From assembly GCA_017883185.1 (NCBI GenBank), contig JADGOB010000002.1, positions 32,332-96,331 on the forward strand: 64,000 bases of DNA, written 5' to 3'. The DNA is from Acidobacteriota bacterium (lineage in GTDB: Bacteria > Acidobacteriota > Vicinamibacteria > Vicinamibacterales > Fen-181). Of the stretch, positions 49,280 to 58,183 are shown piece after piece. The position numbers were made by a program, and so were the translations under genes. Numbering within the stretch: position 1 is the first letter of the stretch; each line of letters starts with the position of its first letter. The notes under the pieces were generated by a model. It made no database searches. It was given only the letters and a program-made list of their open reading frames with translations, and was not told the origin of the DNA.

Positions 49280-51206
49280 ACTTCCCCCTCGCCGTGTAGT
49301 GGGTGTGCAGCAGCTTGTGCGACAGGTGACCGCACGGCCCCTCGGTGAAGAACTCATGGTAGAGTTTCAGCACCGCCGGGTTCTCGTGCGACTTCCGGAC
49401 CTCGCACGCGGCGTCCTCTTCGTAGATCGCGCGCGCGCGCGCCTTCCGGATCTCCGGTGACGTGGGAATCGGCTGGCCGCCGCCGCCGATGCAGCCGCCC
49501 GGGCATCCCATGAACTCGATGAAGTGGCACTGAGAGAACTGGCCGCCGGCCTTGATGTTCTCCATCACCTTCTTCGCGTTCGCCGTCCCGTGGGCCACCG
49601 CCACCTTGAGCGTCGCCCCCTTCAGAAAGTCCCAACTCGGGATGAGGTGCGCGAGGAGCGGGATGACATCGGGCGCCACCTCCGGCAACGGCAGCTCGAC
49701 GTAGCGCACGCCGTCGAACCCGCGGACCGGGGTGATGTTCGCGTTCTCGAACAGGCTTTCGACCTTGGCACCGGTCACCAGCTCGATGACTGTCCGCAGC
49801 GCCGCTTCCATGACACCACCGGTGGCGCCGAAGATCACGCCCGACCCGGTCGCCGTGCCGAACGGGTCGTCGAACTCGCCCTTCGGCATGTCGGGCAGGT
49901 TGATCCCGGCTTCCTTGATCATCTGCGCCAACTCACGCGTCGTGAGTCCGTAGTCCACGTCCTTGAAGCCGCTCGAGTCCATCTCCGGCCGGTTGCACTC
50001 GAACTTCTTGGCCGAGCATGGCATCAGCGCCACGGTGACGATGTCCTTCGGGTCGATGTTGTTCAACTTGGCGTAATAGGTCTTGATCACCGCACCGAAC
50101 ATCTGCTGCGGGCTCTTCGCCGACGAGAGGTTCGGGATGTACTCCGGGTAGAAGTGCTCCAGGTACTTCACCCACCCCGGCGAGCAGGAGGTGAACTGCG
50201 GGAGCGCCACCGGCTCCTTCTTCACCAGCGCCTTGTGCAGGCGCATCAGTAACTCGGTACCTTCTTCGATAATCGTGAGGTCGGCGCTGAAGTTGGTGTC
50301 GAACACCTTGTCGAAGCCGCACAGCTTCAGCGCGGTATTCATCTGGTAGGTCATCGGCGTGCCCGGCTCAAGGCCGAAGCACTCGCCGATGCCGGCTCGG
50401 GGGCTCGGCGCCGTCTGGATCACGACGTGCTTCTTCGGGTCGTCGATCGCGCGCCACACCTCGTCGGACGCGTCGTTCGCGTGCAGCGCGCCGGTCGGAC
50501 ACCGGTTGATGCACTGGCCGCAGTTGATGCAGACCACGTCGCCGAGGGGCTTGTCGAGGTACGTGCCGATCCGCGTCTTGTCGCTGCGGCCGACGGCCTC
50601 GAGCACGCCCACTTCCTGGACGTCGATGCACGTGCGCACGCAGCGGCGGCACAGCACGCACTTGTCCGGGTCGCGGATGACCGAGTAGCTCGACCGGTCG
50701 ATCGGGTACTGCGACTCGGTCACGTGGCCGAAACGGTAGAAGTCGACGCCGTGCTCGTTGGCCAGCGTCTGCAGCTCGCAGTTATTGTTGCGCTTGCAGC
50801 TGTAACACTCTCCGTAGTGCGTGGACAGCAGCAGGTCGATGACGTGGCGGCGGGCCTGCCGGACCTTGGCCGTGTGCGTCTTCACCTTGAGTGGCGCGGT
50901 CACAGGGTAGGCACAGGCGGCCTGCAGCGCCCGCTGGTTCTCGACCTCCACCACGCACACCCGGCACACGCCCGCGACGCAGAGGTCGGGATGGTGGCAC
51001 AGGGTCGGGATCTTGATGCCGACCTGCCTGGCGGCCTCGAGGATCGTCGTCCCGAGCGGCACCTTGTGGTCCTTGCCGTCGATGTTGACCGAGACGAGTC
51101 CACCGATGTAGCCGGCCGCGTCGCTGCCGCTCGGTGTCACTTGCTGCCCTTTCTGGCTCGCGGGCGCGCGCGACGAATTGAGATCCTGTCTGGTATCAGC
51201 GCTCAT
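49269..51206 (-). CDS. hydA: [FeFe]-hydrogenase large subunit HydA, M3-type (multiple N-terminal FeS domains)
   Basis: 2Fe-2S domain, HYGECYSCKRNNNCELQ, two 4Fe-4S motifs; H-cluster motifs TSCSPGW (L1), MPCSAKKFE (L2), EFMGCPGGCIGGGGQP (L3). Confidence 0.95.
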   Translation of the reverse strand: MSADTRQDLNSSRAPASQKGQQVTPSGSDAAGYIGGLVSVNIDGKDHKVPLGTTILEAARQVGIKIPTLCHHPDLCVAGVCRVCVVEVENQRALQAACAYPVTAPLKVKTHTAKVRQARRHVIDLLLSTHYGECYSCKRNNNCELQTLANEHGVDFYRFGHVTESQYPIDRSSYSVIRDPDKCVLCRRCVRTCIDVQEVGVLEAVGRSDKTRIGTYLDKPLGDVVCINCGQCINRCPTGALHANDASDEVWRAIDDPKKHVVIQTAPSPRAGIGECFGLEPGTPMTYQMNTALKLCGFDKVFDTNFSADLTIIEEGTELLMRLHKALVKKEPVALPQFTSCSPGWVKYLEHFYPEYIPNLSSAKSPQQMFGAVIKTYYAKLNNIDPKDIVTVALMPCSAKKFECNRPEMDSSGFKDVDYGLTTRELAQMIKEAGINLPDMPKGEFDDPFGTATGSGVIFGATGGVMEAALRTVIELVTGAKVESLFENANITPVRGFDGVRYVELPLPEVAPDVIPLLAHLIPSWDFLKGATLKVAVAHGTANAKKVMENIKAGGQFSQCHFIEFMGCPGGCIGGGGQPIPTSPEIRKARARAIYEEDAACEVRKSHENPAVLKLYHEFFTEGPCGHLSHKLLHTHYTARGKFIG

Positions 51207-51221
51207 CGTTCGTTCTCCGGC

Positions 51222-52424
51222 TCAGTGGACCAGGGTGCGGCCCATGATCTCGTCCTTGAAGTGCTTCACGATCGAGACGAACGCGTTCGGGCTCGACTGC
51301 CCGAGCCCGCACTTCGAGGCGAGCTGCATCGTCTCGCACAACCCGAGAAGCTCCTGCAGGTACTTCATCGAGCACTCACCGCGCTGCAGCATCTCGACGC
51401 CCTCGAGCAGCTTTGCGTTGCCGACCCGGCACGGGGTGCACTGGCCGCAGGATTCCTCGACGAAGAACTCCATGAAGTTCCGGGCGACGGCCAGCATGTC
51501 GCGCCCGGGACCGAGCACGATGATCGAGCCGCCGGTGGACAGGTCCTCGAACGCGATCCGGCGGCCGAACTCCGAGGCCGGGACGCAGTGCCCCGACGCG
51601 CCGCCGATCTGCACCGCCTTCGCTCCCTGGCCGCCCACCTTCTCGAGGAACTCCCCGACCGTGATGCCGAGCGGGAACTCGTACACGCCCGGCTCGCGGC
51701 AGTCGCCCGACACGCTGAAGAGCTTGTAGCCGGTGGACTTCGCGGTGCCGATCGACTTGAACCAGTGGGCGCCGCGGCTCAGGACGCAGACGACCCAGGC
51801 AAACGTCTCGACGTTGTTGACGACAGTGGGCTGGCCTTCGAAGCCGGTATCGACGGGAAACGGCGGGCGGTTTCGAGGCTCGCCGCGGTGGCCTTCAAGC
51901 GATTCGATCAGTGCCGTTTCTTCGCCGCAGACGTAGGCGCCAGCGCCCATGTGGAGATGAATGTCGAACGAAAAGCCGGCGAGACCGCCGATGTCCTGGC
52001 CCAGGAGATTGTTGGCGCGGCGCCGCTCGAGTACCTGCTCGAGGTGTGGCCGCAGGTAGACGTACTCGCTGCGGAGGTAGAGGATCCCGACGGCGGCGCC
52101 AATCGCGCGCGCCCCGATGGTCATCCCCTCGAAGACCATGTCGGCGTGGTCCGACAGGATCACGCGGTCCTTGAACGTGCCCGGCTCGCCTTCGTCCGCG
52201 TTGCAGACCACGTACTTCGTGCCGCCGGCCTTGACCTTCGCCGCCGCGGCCAGGTTCCACTTGGTGCCGGTCGGAAAGCCCGCGCCGCCGCGCCCGCGCA
52301 GGTTGCAGGCACTGACCTCGCCGATGATGTCGGCGCGGCTCATGCCGAGGGCCGCGCGGAGACCGGACTCCGGCTCCACGCTCTCGAAGGTGAACGGCGT
52401 CTTCTTGCTGTTAACGGGTGTCAT
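51222..52424 (-). CDS. hydB: NuoF-like diaphorase subunit HydB
   Basis: LRGRGGAGFPTGTKW, CNADEGEPGTFKDR, GAGAYVCGEETALIESLEG, ESCGQCTPCR. Confidence 0.94.
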   Translation of the reverse strand: MTPVNSKKTPFTFESVEPESGLRAALGMSRADIIGEVSACNLRGRGGAGFPTGTKWNLAAAAKVKAGGTKYVVCNADEGEPGTFKDRVILSDHADMVFEGMTIGARAIGAAVGILYLRSEYVYLRPHLEQVLERRRANNLLGQDIGGLAGFSFDIHLHMGAGAYVCGEETALIESLEGHRGEPRNRPPFPVDTGFEGQPTVVNNVETFAWVVCVLSRGAHWFKSIGTAKSTGYKLFSVSGDCREPGVYEFPLGITVGEFLEKVGGQGAKAVQIGGASGHCVPASEFGRRIAFEDLSTGGSIIVLGPGRDMLAVARNFMEFFVEESCGQCTPCRVGNAKLLEGVEMLQRGECSMKYLQELLGLCETMQLASKCGLGQSSPNAFVSIVKHFKDEIMGRTLVH

Positions 52425-52441
52425 CGCATTCTGCCCTTTGT

Positions 52442-52954
52442 CTAGGAGTGCACGGCCTCGCGCGCGTGTGCGCCGAAAGTGCTCTTGCACTCGTCGATGA
52501 TCACGTGCACCTGCTCGGGCGTCACCCCCGTGTAGACACGGTCGTTCACGAGCAGCGCCGGCCCCTGGTCGCACATCCCCAGGCAGCTCGCCCACTCCAG
52601 GCCGAACCGCCCGTCGGCGGTCGTCTCGCCGAAGCGGATCCCGAGGTCGTTTTCAAGCTGGCGCGCCACCCGCGACTTGCCCGACAGCTCGCAGGAAATC
52701 GTCCCGCACAGGCGGAACACGAAGCGCCCGCGCGACTCCTGCCGCAGGAATGCGTAGAACGAGGTGACGCCGTAGACCTCAGCGGGGTGGATGCTCAGCT
52801 CGTCGGCTACCACCTGCATCGCGAAGTCAGAAACCGTTGTGTGCGTCTTCTGCAGTTCCTGCAGCACCGGGATCAGCGCGCTGCGCTTGCGCCCGAAGCG
52901 CTCCACCAGCGCGCGGATGTCGTCCTGCAGTCGCTGCTGCTGACCTACTAACAT
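52442..52954 (-). CDS. hydC: NuoE-like 2Fe-2S subunit HydC
   Basis: VYGVTSFYAFL...FRLCGTISCELSG, ASCLGMCDQGPALLVND. Confidence 0.93.
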   Translation of the reverse strand: MLVGQQQRLQDDIRALVERFGRKRSALIPVLQELQKTHTTVSDFAMQVVADELSIHPAEVYGVTSFYAFLRQESRGRFVFRLCGTISCELSGKSRVARQLENDLGIRFGETTADGRFGLEWASCLGMCDQGPALLVNDRVYTGVTPEQVHVIIDECKSTFGAHAREAVHS

Positions 52955-52964
52955 CGTCGTCTCC

Positions 52965-53339
52965 CTATCGCTTGGCGAGCAACTCGTTGACCTTCTTCAG
53001 GAGGATGTCGGGCTGAATGGGCTTCTCGAAGAAAGCGTTCACCGGCACCAACTCCTGGTCCTCGTCATAGGTGAACCCGGTTACCTTGCCGACGCTCGTC
53101 AGCATCAGGATCGGTATCTCACATCCCTGCCGGCGCAGCTCCTGCGCCATGGCAATCCCGTCGTCGGCCTGTTCCATCATGACGTCCAGGATGATCAGGT
53201 CCGGGTTGCCGTCTTCGATGGCCTTCATGCCGTCGGCACGGTTGGACGCCGTCTGCACCTCGTGCTGCGCCTTTTTCAGGAACAGCTCGATGGCAAACGT
53301 GATGTCCGGGTCATCGTCCACGATGAGAATCTTGGCCAT
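52965..53339 (-). CDS. Single-domain response regulator receiver protein
   Basis: AKILIVDDDPDITFAIELFL, DLIILDVMM, PILMLTS, FFEKPI; no output domain. Confidence 0.92.
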   Translation of the reverse strand: MAKILIVDDDPDITFAIELFLKKAQHEVQTASNRADGMKAIEDGNPDLIILDVMMEQADDGIAMAQELRRQGCEIPILMLTSVGKVTGFTYDEDQELVPVNAFFEKPIQPDILLKKVNELLAKR

Positions 53340-53594
53340 GACGTGGTCCCTCTCTCAGGTCTGATTCGGCATGCCGAGGCGCACTCCCCCGGCGCAGGAA
53401 GACGTGACCGCAGGCAATCGGCGGGTACGCGACGCCGACGTGGAGGCGACTGGCGGGCTTGTGAAGGAAGGCACAAGTGACTGCGCCAAGATTCACAGTC
53501 GGTGATTTTACCCGCTCTGGTGCCCCCGGCGCAACCGGAAAGACGCCCCCGAGCGCACAACTGGATTTCGGCGCAGCAGAGAGGGGCCTTTTGC

Positions 53595-55466
53595 CTAACC
53601 CGCCACCGCCGCGGTGTCCTGCGTCTGCAGGTCACCCTCGGCGGCCAGCGGGAGCGTGACGGTGAAGGTCGTGCCAACGCCCTCCCGGCTCTCCACGTCG
53701 ATCCGGCCGGCGTAGCGCTCGACCAGGTCCTTCACGATCGCCAGCCCCAGCCCGGTGCCGGCCTCCTCCAGGGCCTTCGCGTTCTTGGCCCGGTAGAACT
53801 CCTGGAACAGGTTCGGCAGGCACTCGGTGGGAATTCCGATTCCCGTGTCGGCGACCACGAGTCTCGTTTGATCAGTTTCGCGGCTGAGGGTGACGTGTAC
53901 CGCCCCGGCCTCCGTGTACTTCACGCCATTGCCGACGAGGTTGACCACGAGGCGGTCGAGATCGGTCGGGTCGGCCATGACGTCCACCGGGGCCGCTGGC
54001 ACGTCGCAGACGAGGGCGATGCCCTTCTCCTGCGCCCGGGCCTGCAACCGGTCGCAGACTTCCGCGACCAGCCCGTTCAGCGACACGCGGCGGCGCTCGG
54101 AGTGCTTCATCTGCGCCTTGGCCGACGCGAGGTCCAGCAGGTCGTTGACGAGCGACTTCAACGCCTGGACCCGCTTCAGCGCGCGATTGACGACGTCGAT
54201 GTGCTGCGGAGCCAACTCCCCAACGTAGCCGCCGGCCAGCGCGGTCAGGAGGCTCTCGGTGACGCCGATCGGCGACCGCAACTCGTGGGTCGCGATGCGA
54301 ATGAACCGCGATTTCTCGCGGTCCAGTTCCTCCAGCATACGGTAGGCCTGGGCGTTTTCGATCGCCACCGCGCCATGGGCCGCGACCGTCTCGAGGAACG
54401 CCGCGTCCTCCTCGCTGAACTTGTGGCCTTCGCCGCCGTAGGCTCGCAGGACGCCGAGCGGGCCCTGCTTCCCGGCCAGTGGCACCGAGAGCATCGACTG
54501 GATCCCTTCCTCGCGGACCCGATCCAGGTTCCAGATGCGCGGATCTTCGGCGGTGTCGTTGACGAAGAGCGGCTCCCCCGCCATCGTCGCCTGGTCCAGT
54601 CGGGCACGCCGGAAGTCCTGTGGCACCTTCTCGAGGTACTTCTCGCTCAGGCCGTATGTCGCCACGAAGGCCACCTGCCCGCGCTCACGATCGAGCAGGC
54701 GGATCGCAGCGCCCTTGCAGTCGAGGACCCGGGTGGCCGACTCGACCAGGCGGCTCAACACCGTTTGCAGGTCGAGTGTCGCGGTGGTGTCGCGCACGAT
54801 CTCGTACAGGCCGCCAACCTCCTCCTCGCGCCGCCGGAGGCGAACCGAGATCGCCACGCAGAAATAGGCCAGCATGTAGCACGCGGCCGTGAAGAAGGAC
54901 AGCACGGTGCCGACGTAGGTCAGCTGGTCGTAACGCGGCGGGCCGAACAGCGCGACGTGTGGAATCACCCCCCAGTATTCGAGCGACACCACCAAGGACA
55001 CCAGCGCCGGCGCCAGCGCCACGTAGAGGAAGGCGTGCGCGTGCGGCAGCAGCAACGCGGCAATCGAGATGTGGAACAGGAAAAAGATGATGACGGGGCT
55101 CTCGATGCCGCCCGACAGCGCGGTGAGCACCGTGATCGCGAGCCAGTCGAGGCCGATCTGCGCCCGCGCGAACACCGCGCAGGCATGCGTCGAGTCGGGC
55201 AGCGTGCGCCCGAGCTGGCCCAGCCACCAGCGGAGGCCCGCGTTGTAGGCGAGGATGAACAGGCCAACGCCGTACAACGCGAACTCCGGGATCGGGAGCC
55301 TCAACACGCGCGACGCCACGACCGTGGCCAGCAACACCCCGACGCCCACGATCCACCGCATCGCAACCAGCCACCCGAGGCTGTTCACCAATTCCTGCTC
55401 GGCGAGCGTGCGCCTCCGCCCCTCGGCGTCGGGTGCCTTCCCCTCAGGAGCTCCGGTGTCGGCCAT
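53595..55466 (-). CDS. Membrane GAF-containing sensor histidine kinase
   Basis: N-terminal TMs, GAF-like region, IATHELRSPIGV H-box, NLVGNGVKYTE N-box, VVADTGIGIP and GTGLGLAIVKDLVE G-boxes. Confidence 0.93.
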   Translation of the reverse strand: MADTGAPEGKAPDAEGRRRTLAEQELVNSLGWLVAMRWIVGVGVLLATVVASRVLRLPIPEFALYGVGLFILAYNAGLRWWLGQLGRTLPDSTHACAVFARAQIGLDWLAITVLTALSGGIESPVIIFFLFHISIAALLLPHAHAFLYVALAPALVSLVVSLEYWGVIPHVALFGPPRYDQLTYVGTVLSFFTAACYMLAYFCVAISVRLRRREEEVGGLYEIVRDTTATLDLQTVLSRLVESATRVLDCKGAAIRLLDRERGQVAFVATYGLSEKYLEKVPQDFRRARLDQATMAGEPLFVNDTAEDPRIWNLDRVREEGIQSMLSVPLAGKQGPLGVLRAYGGEGHKFSEEDAAFLETVAAHGAVAIENAQAYRMLEELDREKSRFIRIATHELRSPIGVTESLLTALAGGYVGELAPQHIDVVNRALKRVQALKSLVNDLLDLASAKAQMKHSERRRVSLNGLVAEVCDRLQARAQEKGIALVCDVPAAPVDVMADPTDLDRLVVNLVGNGVKYTEAGAVHVTLSRETDQTRLVVADTGIGIPTECLPNLFQEFYRAKNAKALEEAGTGLGLAIVKDLVERYAGRIDVESREGVGTTFTVTLPLAAEGDLQTQDTAAVAG

Positions 55467-55520
55467 ATGGTGCGTAATCTGCGACCGCAACACCCTTGAT
55501 GTCAAGGGGACAATCAGTTG

Positions 55521-57155
55521 CTATTTCTCCACCGGCGGATACGTGATGCCCAACTGTTCCAGATACGTCTTGTACTTCGCCGGGTCGTAGTAGAACTTCT
55601 TCATTTCCGGCCGAAGCTGCTGCATCAGCTTTTCGTTCAGCCAGGTCGCGGGCTTGTCCTGCTCGCCGGGGAACGGCTTGTAGGTCACCTGCTTGCTCTG
55701 GACGTTGCGGAAGTAGTCCCACGCCTGCTGCACGAGCTCCGGCTTCATCAGGAAGTCGATCGCGGTCATCGCCTCGACTTTCGCGCCCGCCGTCACGCCC
55801 TGGTGCGCCACGGGCGTCGCCTCCGCGATCGCGCTCGACCAGTGGTGCCCGGTCATCCCGGGAATGTTTCCGGGGTAGCGCAGCGTCACCGTCGGCACCG
55901 ACCACGACACGTCCCCGATGTCATCCGACCCGCCGCCGCGATTGTCCTCGGGCAGGACCGGGCCGTCCAGCTTCCCGACCTCCGTCAGTAGTCCTTGCTC
56001 GCGCACCTTCATGTTCCGTTGCACGAGCTTCGCGAACGCCTGGTCCGCCTCGCTCCACTTCGGCATGCCGACCTTCTGGATGTTCGCGTACACCGTCTCG
56101 GCCACGGTCTTGTTCATGTGCTGCGGCCAGGCGGACCCGAGCAGGCGCGAGCTGACCTTCGTGCCGGTCATCATCGCGGCCCCGTCCGCCATGGTGTTCC
56201 CCAGGTCCCACATGTCCTTGATGTGCGGGGAGTCGATCTCGCGGAAGTAATACCAGACGCTGGCCGTGGGCGGCACCACATTGGGTTGGCCGCCGCCGTC
56301 GGTGATCACGTAGTGCGAGCGCTGCGAGAGGCGGAGGTGTTCCCGGCGGAAGTTCCAGCCGACGTCCATCAGTTCCACCGCATCGAGCGCGCTTCGGCCC
56401 ATCCACGGGGCGGCGCCCGCGTGGGCGCTCTGTCCGGTGAAGGTGTACTCGACCGACACCGCCCCGGTTCCGCTCGCGTCGCCCCAGCTCACGCCCATCC
56501 CCGACGCGATATGAGAGAACAGGCAGACATCCACATCCTTGAAGACGCCCGCTTTCGTGAACTGCGCCTTCCCGCCGAGCAACTCTTCCGCGATCCCGGG
56601 CCAGACGACGATCGTGCCGGCGACCTTCTCCCGCTCCATCACCTTCTTCAGCGCCAGCGCGGAGGTGATGCTGAGCGGGATGCCTGTGTTGTGTCCCTCG
56701 CCGTGGCCCGGCGCGCCCTCGATGAACGGCTCGCGGTGCGGCACGCCTGGCTTCTGTGACGTGCCGAGCAGGCTGTCCACGTCCGACCCGAGCGCGATGA
56801 CCGGCTTGCCCGATCCCCATCTCGCCGTCCACCCGGTCGGCATCCCGGCCACGTTCTCTTCGATCGTGAAGCCGTTGGTCCGCAGGATCTGCGTGCAGTA
56901 CTTCTTGGTCTCGAACTCCTGGAACCCTGGCTCGGCAAGGCTGAACAGCATGTCCACCATCTGCTGCGTCAGCTCTTTCATGCCGTCGATCTCGGTGGCG
57001 AGACCGCGCTTCAGCACGTCCAGCCTGGCGCCAACCGCGGACAGTGGTGCCGGCGCTTTCTGTTTCCCAGGCGACTTTTCCTGAGGCGAGGCAAAGACAC
57101 CGACTGTGAGCACCAGGGTCAGGAGGACGGTCCAGAACATTCGACTCGCGCGCAT
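55521..57155 (-). CDS. M20-family amidohydrolase/peptidase (AbgB-like)
   Basis: Signal peptide; GHGEGHNTG, GIAEELLGGKA, SAHAGAAPWMGRSALDAVELM. Confidence 0.88.
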   Translation of the reverse strand: MRASRMFWTVLLTLVLTVGVFASPQEKSPGKQKAPAPLSAVGARLDVLKRGLATEIDGMKELTQQMVDMLFSLAEPGFQEFETKKYCTQILRTNGFTIEENVAGMPTGWTARWGSGKPVIALGSDVDSLLGTSQKPGVPHREPFIEGAPGHGEGHNTGIPLSITSALALKKVMEREKVAGTIVVWPGIAEELLGGKAQFTKAGVFKDVDVCLFSHIASGMGVSWGDASGTGAVSVEYTFTGQSAHAGAAPWMGRSALDAVELMDVGWNFRREHLRLSQRSHYVITDGGGQPNVVPPTASVWYYFREIDSPHIKDMWDLGNTMADGAAMMTGTKVSSRLLGSAWPQHMNKTVAETVYANIQKVGMPKWSEADQAFAKLVQRNMKVREQGLLTEVGKLDGPVLPEDNRGGGSDDIGDVSWSVPTVTLRYPGNIPGMTGHHWSSAIAEATPVAHQGVTAGAKVEAMTAIDFLMKPELVQQAWDYFRNVQSKQVTYKPFPGEQDKPATWLNEKLMQQLRPEMKKFYYDPAKYKTYLEQLGITYPPVEK

Positions 57156-57249
57156 GACAACTCCTTGATTGGAAAGGGCGAGCGTAGTCTACTCCACAAC
57201 TCGGGTCTCACGAGTTATACCGGAAACCCAAGGGTGCTACCATGATTGC

Positions 57250-58095
57250 GTGCGTCGATTTGCCCTTCTTCTCCTCTTGTTCGCCGTCGCCTGCGCCCGC
57301 CAGCCTGAGGCGCGTCAGTACCAACTGACCGGGCAAGTCCTTGTCGTCAAGCCGGATGGGTCGGAACTGGTCGTCCATCACGACGAGGTCAAGGGGTTCA
57401 TGCCAGGCATGACGATGCCGTTCCGGCTGAAGGACCCCGCGCTGGCAAAGGGCCGGCTGCCGGGCGACCTGATCAGGGCCACCCTGATGGTGACCGACGA
57501 GGACGCGTGGCTGACGGCGATCGAGAAGACGGGTTGGGCGCCGACACCTGAGCGCCAGGAGTCGGCCCAGCCGGCCGTCGCGCTGGTCAAGCCGGGAGAG
57601 ACGGTTCCGGACGAGACGCTCGTGGACCAGGACGGGCAGGCCTTCCGGGTGTCGTCGTTGAACGGATCGGCTGTCCTGCTGACATTCATCTACACGCGGT
57701 GCCCGCTCCCGGATTTCTGCCCCCGCATGGACGCCTTTTTCGCCGCCGTCCAGAAGGCCATCAAGGAGGGCCGGCTGCGCGGCCCGGTGCGCCTGGTCTC
57801 GGTCTCGTTCGACCCAGACTTCGACACGCCGGCCGAACTGCGCGCGCACGCGTCGCGCGTGGGCGCCGACAAGGCCCTGTGGACGTTCGCGACGGCCCCG
57901 CGCGCGCGCGTCGAAGCGTGGGGAGCGCGCCTGGGGTTGAGCGTCATCCGCGACGAGAAGAACCCGTCCGACATCACGCACAACCTGCGGACGGCGGTGA
58001 TCGACCGACAGGGGCGCCTGGTCACGATCCTCGAGGGAAACCGCTGGACTCCGGACCAGGCGATCGCCGCGCTTGCCTCGGTGCCCACGTCGTAG
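57250..58095 (+). CDS. SCO1/SenC protein with N-terminal CusF-like copper-binding domain
   Basis: Lipobox-like AVACAR, HHDEVKGFMPGMTMPF, then TFIYTRCPLPDFCPRM; GTG start. Confidence 0.85.
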   Translation: MRRFALLLLLFAVACARQPEARQYQLTGQVLVVKPDGSELVVHHDEVKGFMPGMTMPFRLKDPALAKGRLPGDLIRATLMVTDEDAWLTAIEKTGWAPTPERQESAQPAVALVKPGETVPDETLVDQDGQAFRVSSLNGSAVLLTFIYTRCPLPDFCPRMDAFFAAVQKAIKEGRLRGPVRLVSVSFDPDFDTPAELRAHASRVGADKALWTFATAPRARVEAWGARLGLSVIRDEKNPSDITHNLRTAVIDRQGRLVTILEGNRWTPDQAIAALASVPTS

Positions 58096-58183
58096 AAAAA
58101 TGACGAGCCGCGACGACCGCGGGACAGGACGAGTACCGTTCCAGCCTCGTTCCAGGTCCGGACTGCGGCCCGGGAGAGAATCT

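Noticed and set aside
50427-52445. 672-aa plus-strand ORF opposite hydA/hydB
   Set aside because: Antisense shadow of strongly conserved FeS proteins.
53502-55499. 665-aa plus-strand ORF opposite the histidine kinase
   Set aside because: Shadow ORF; the minus strand has full histidine-kinase motifs.
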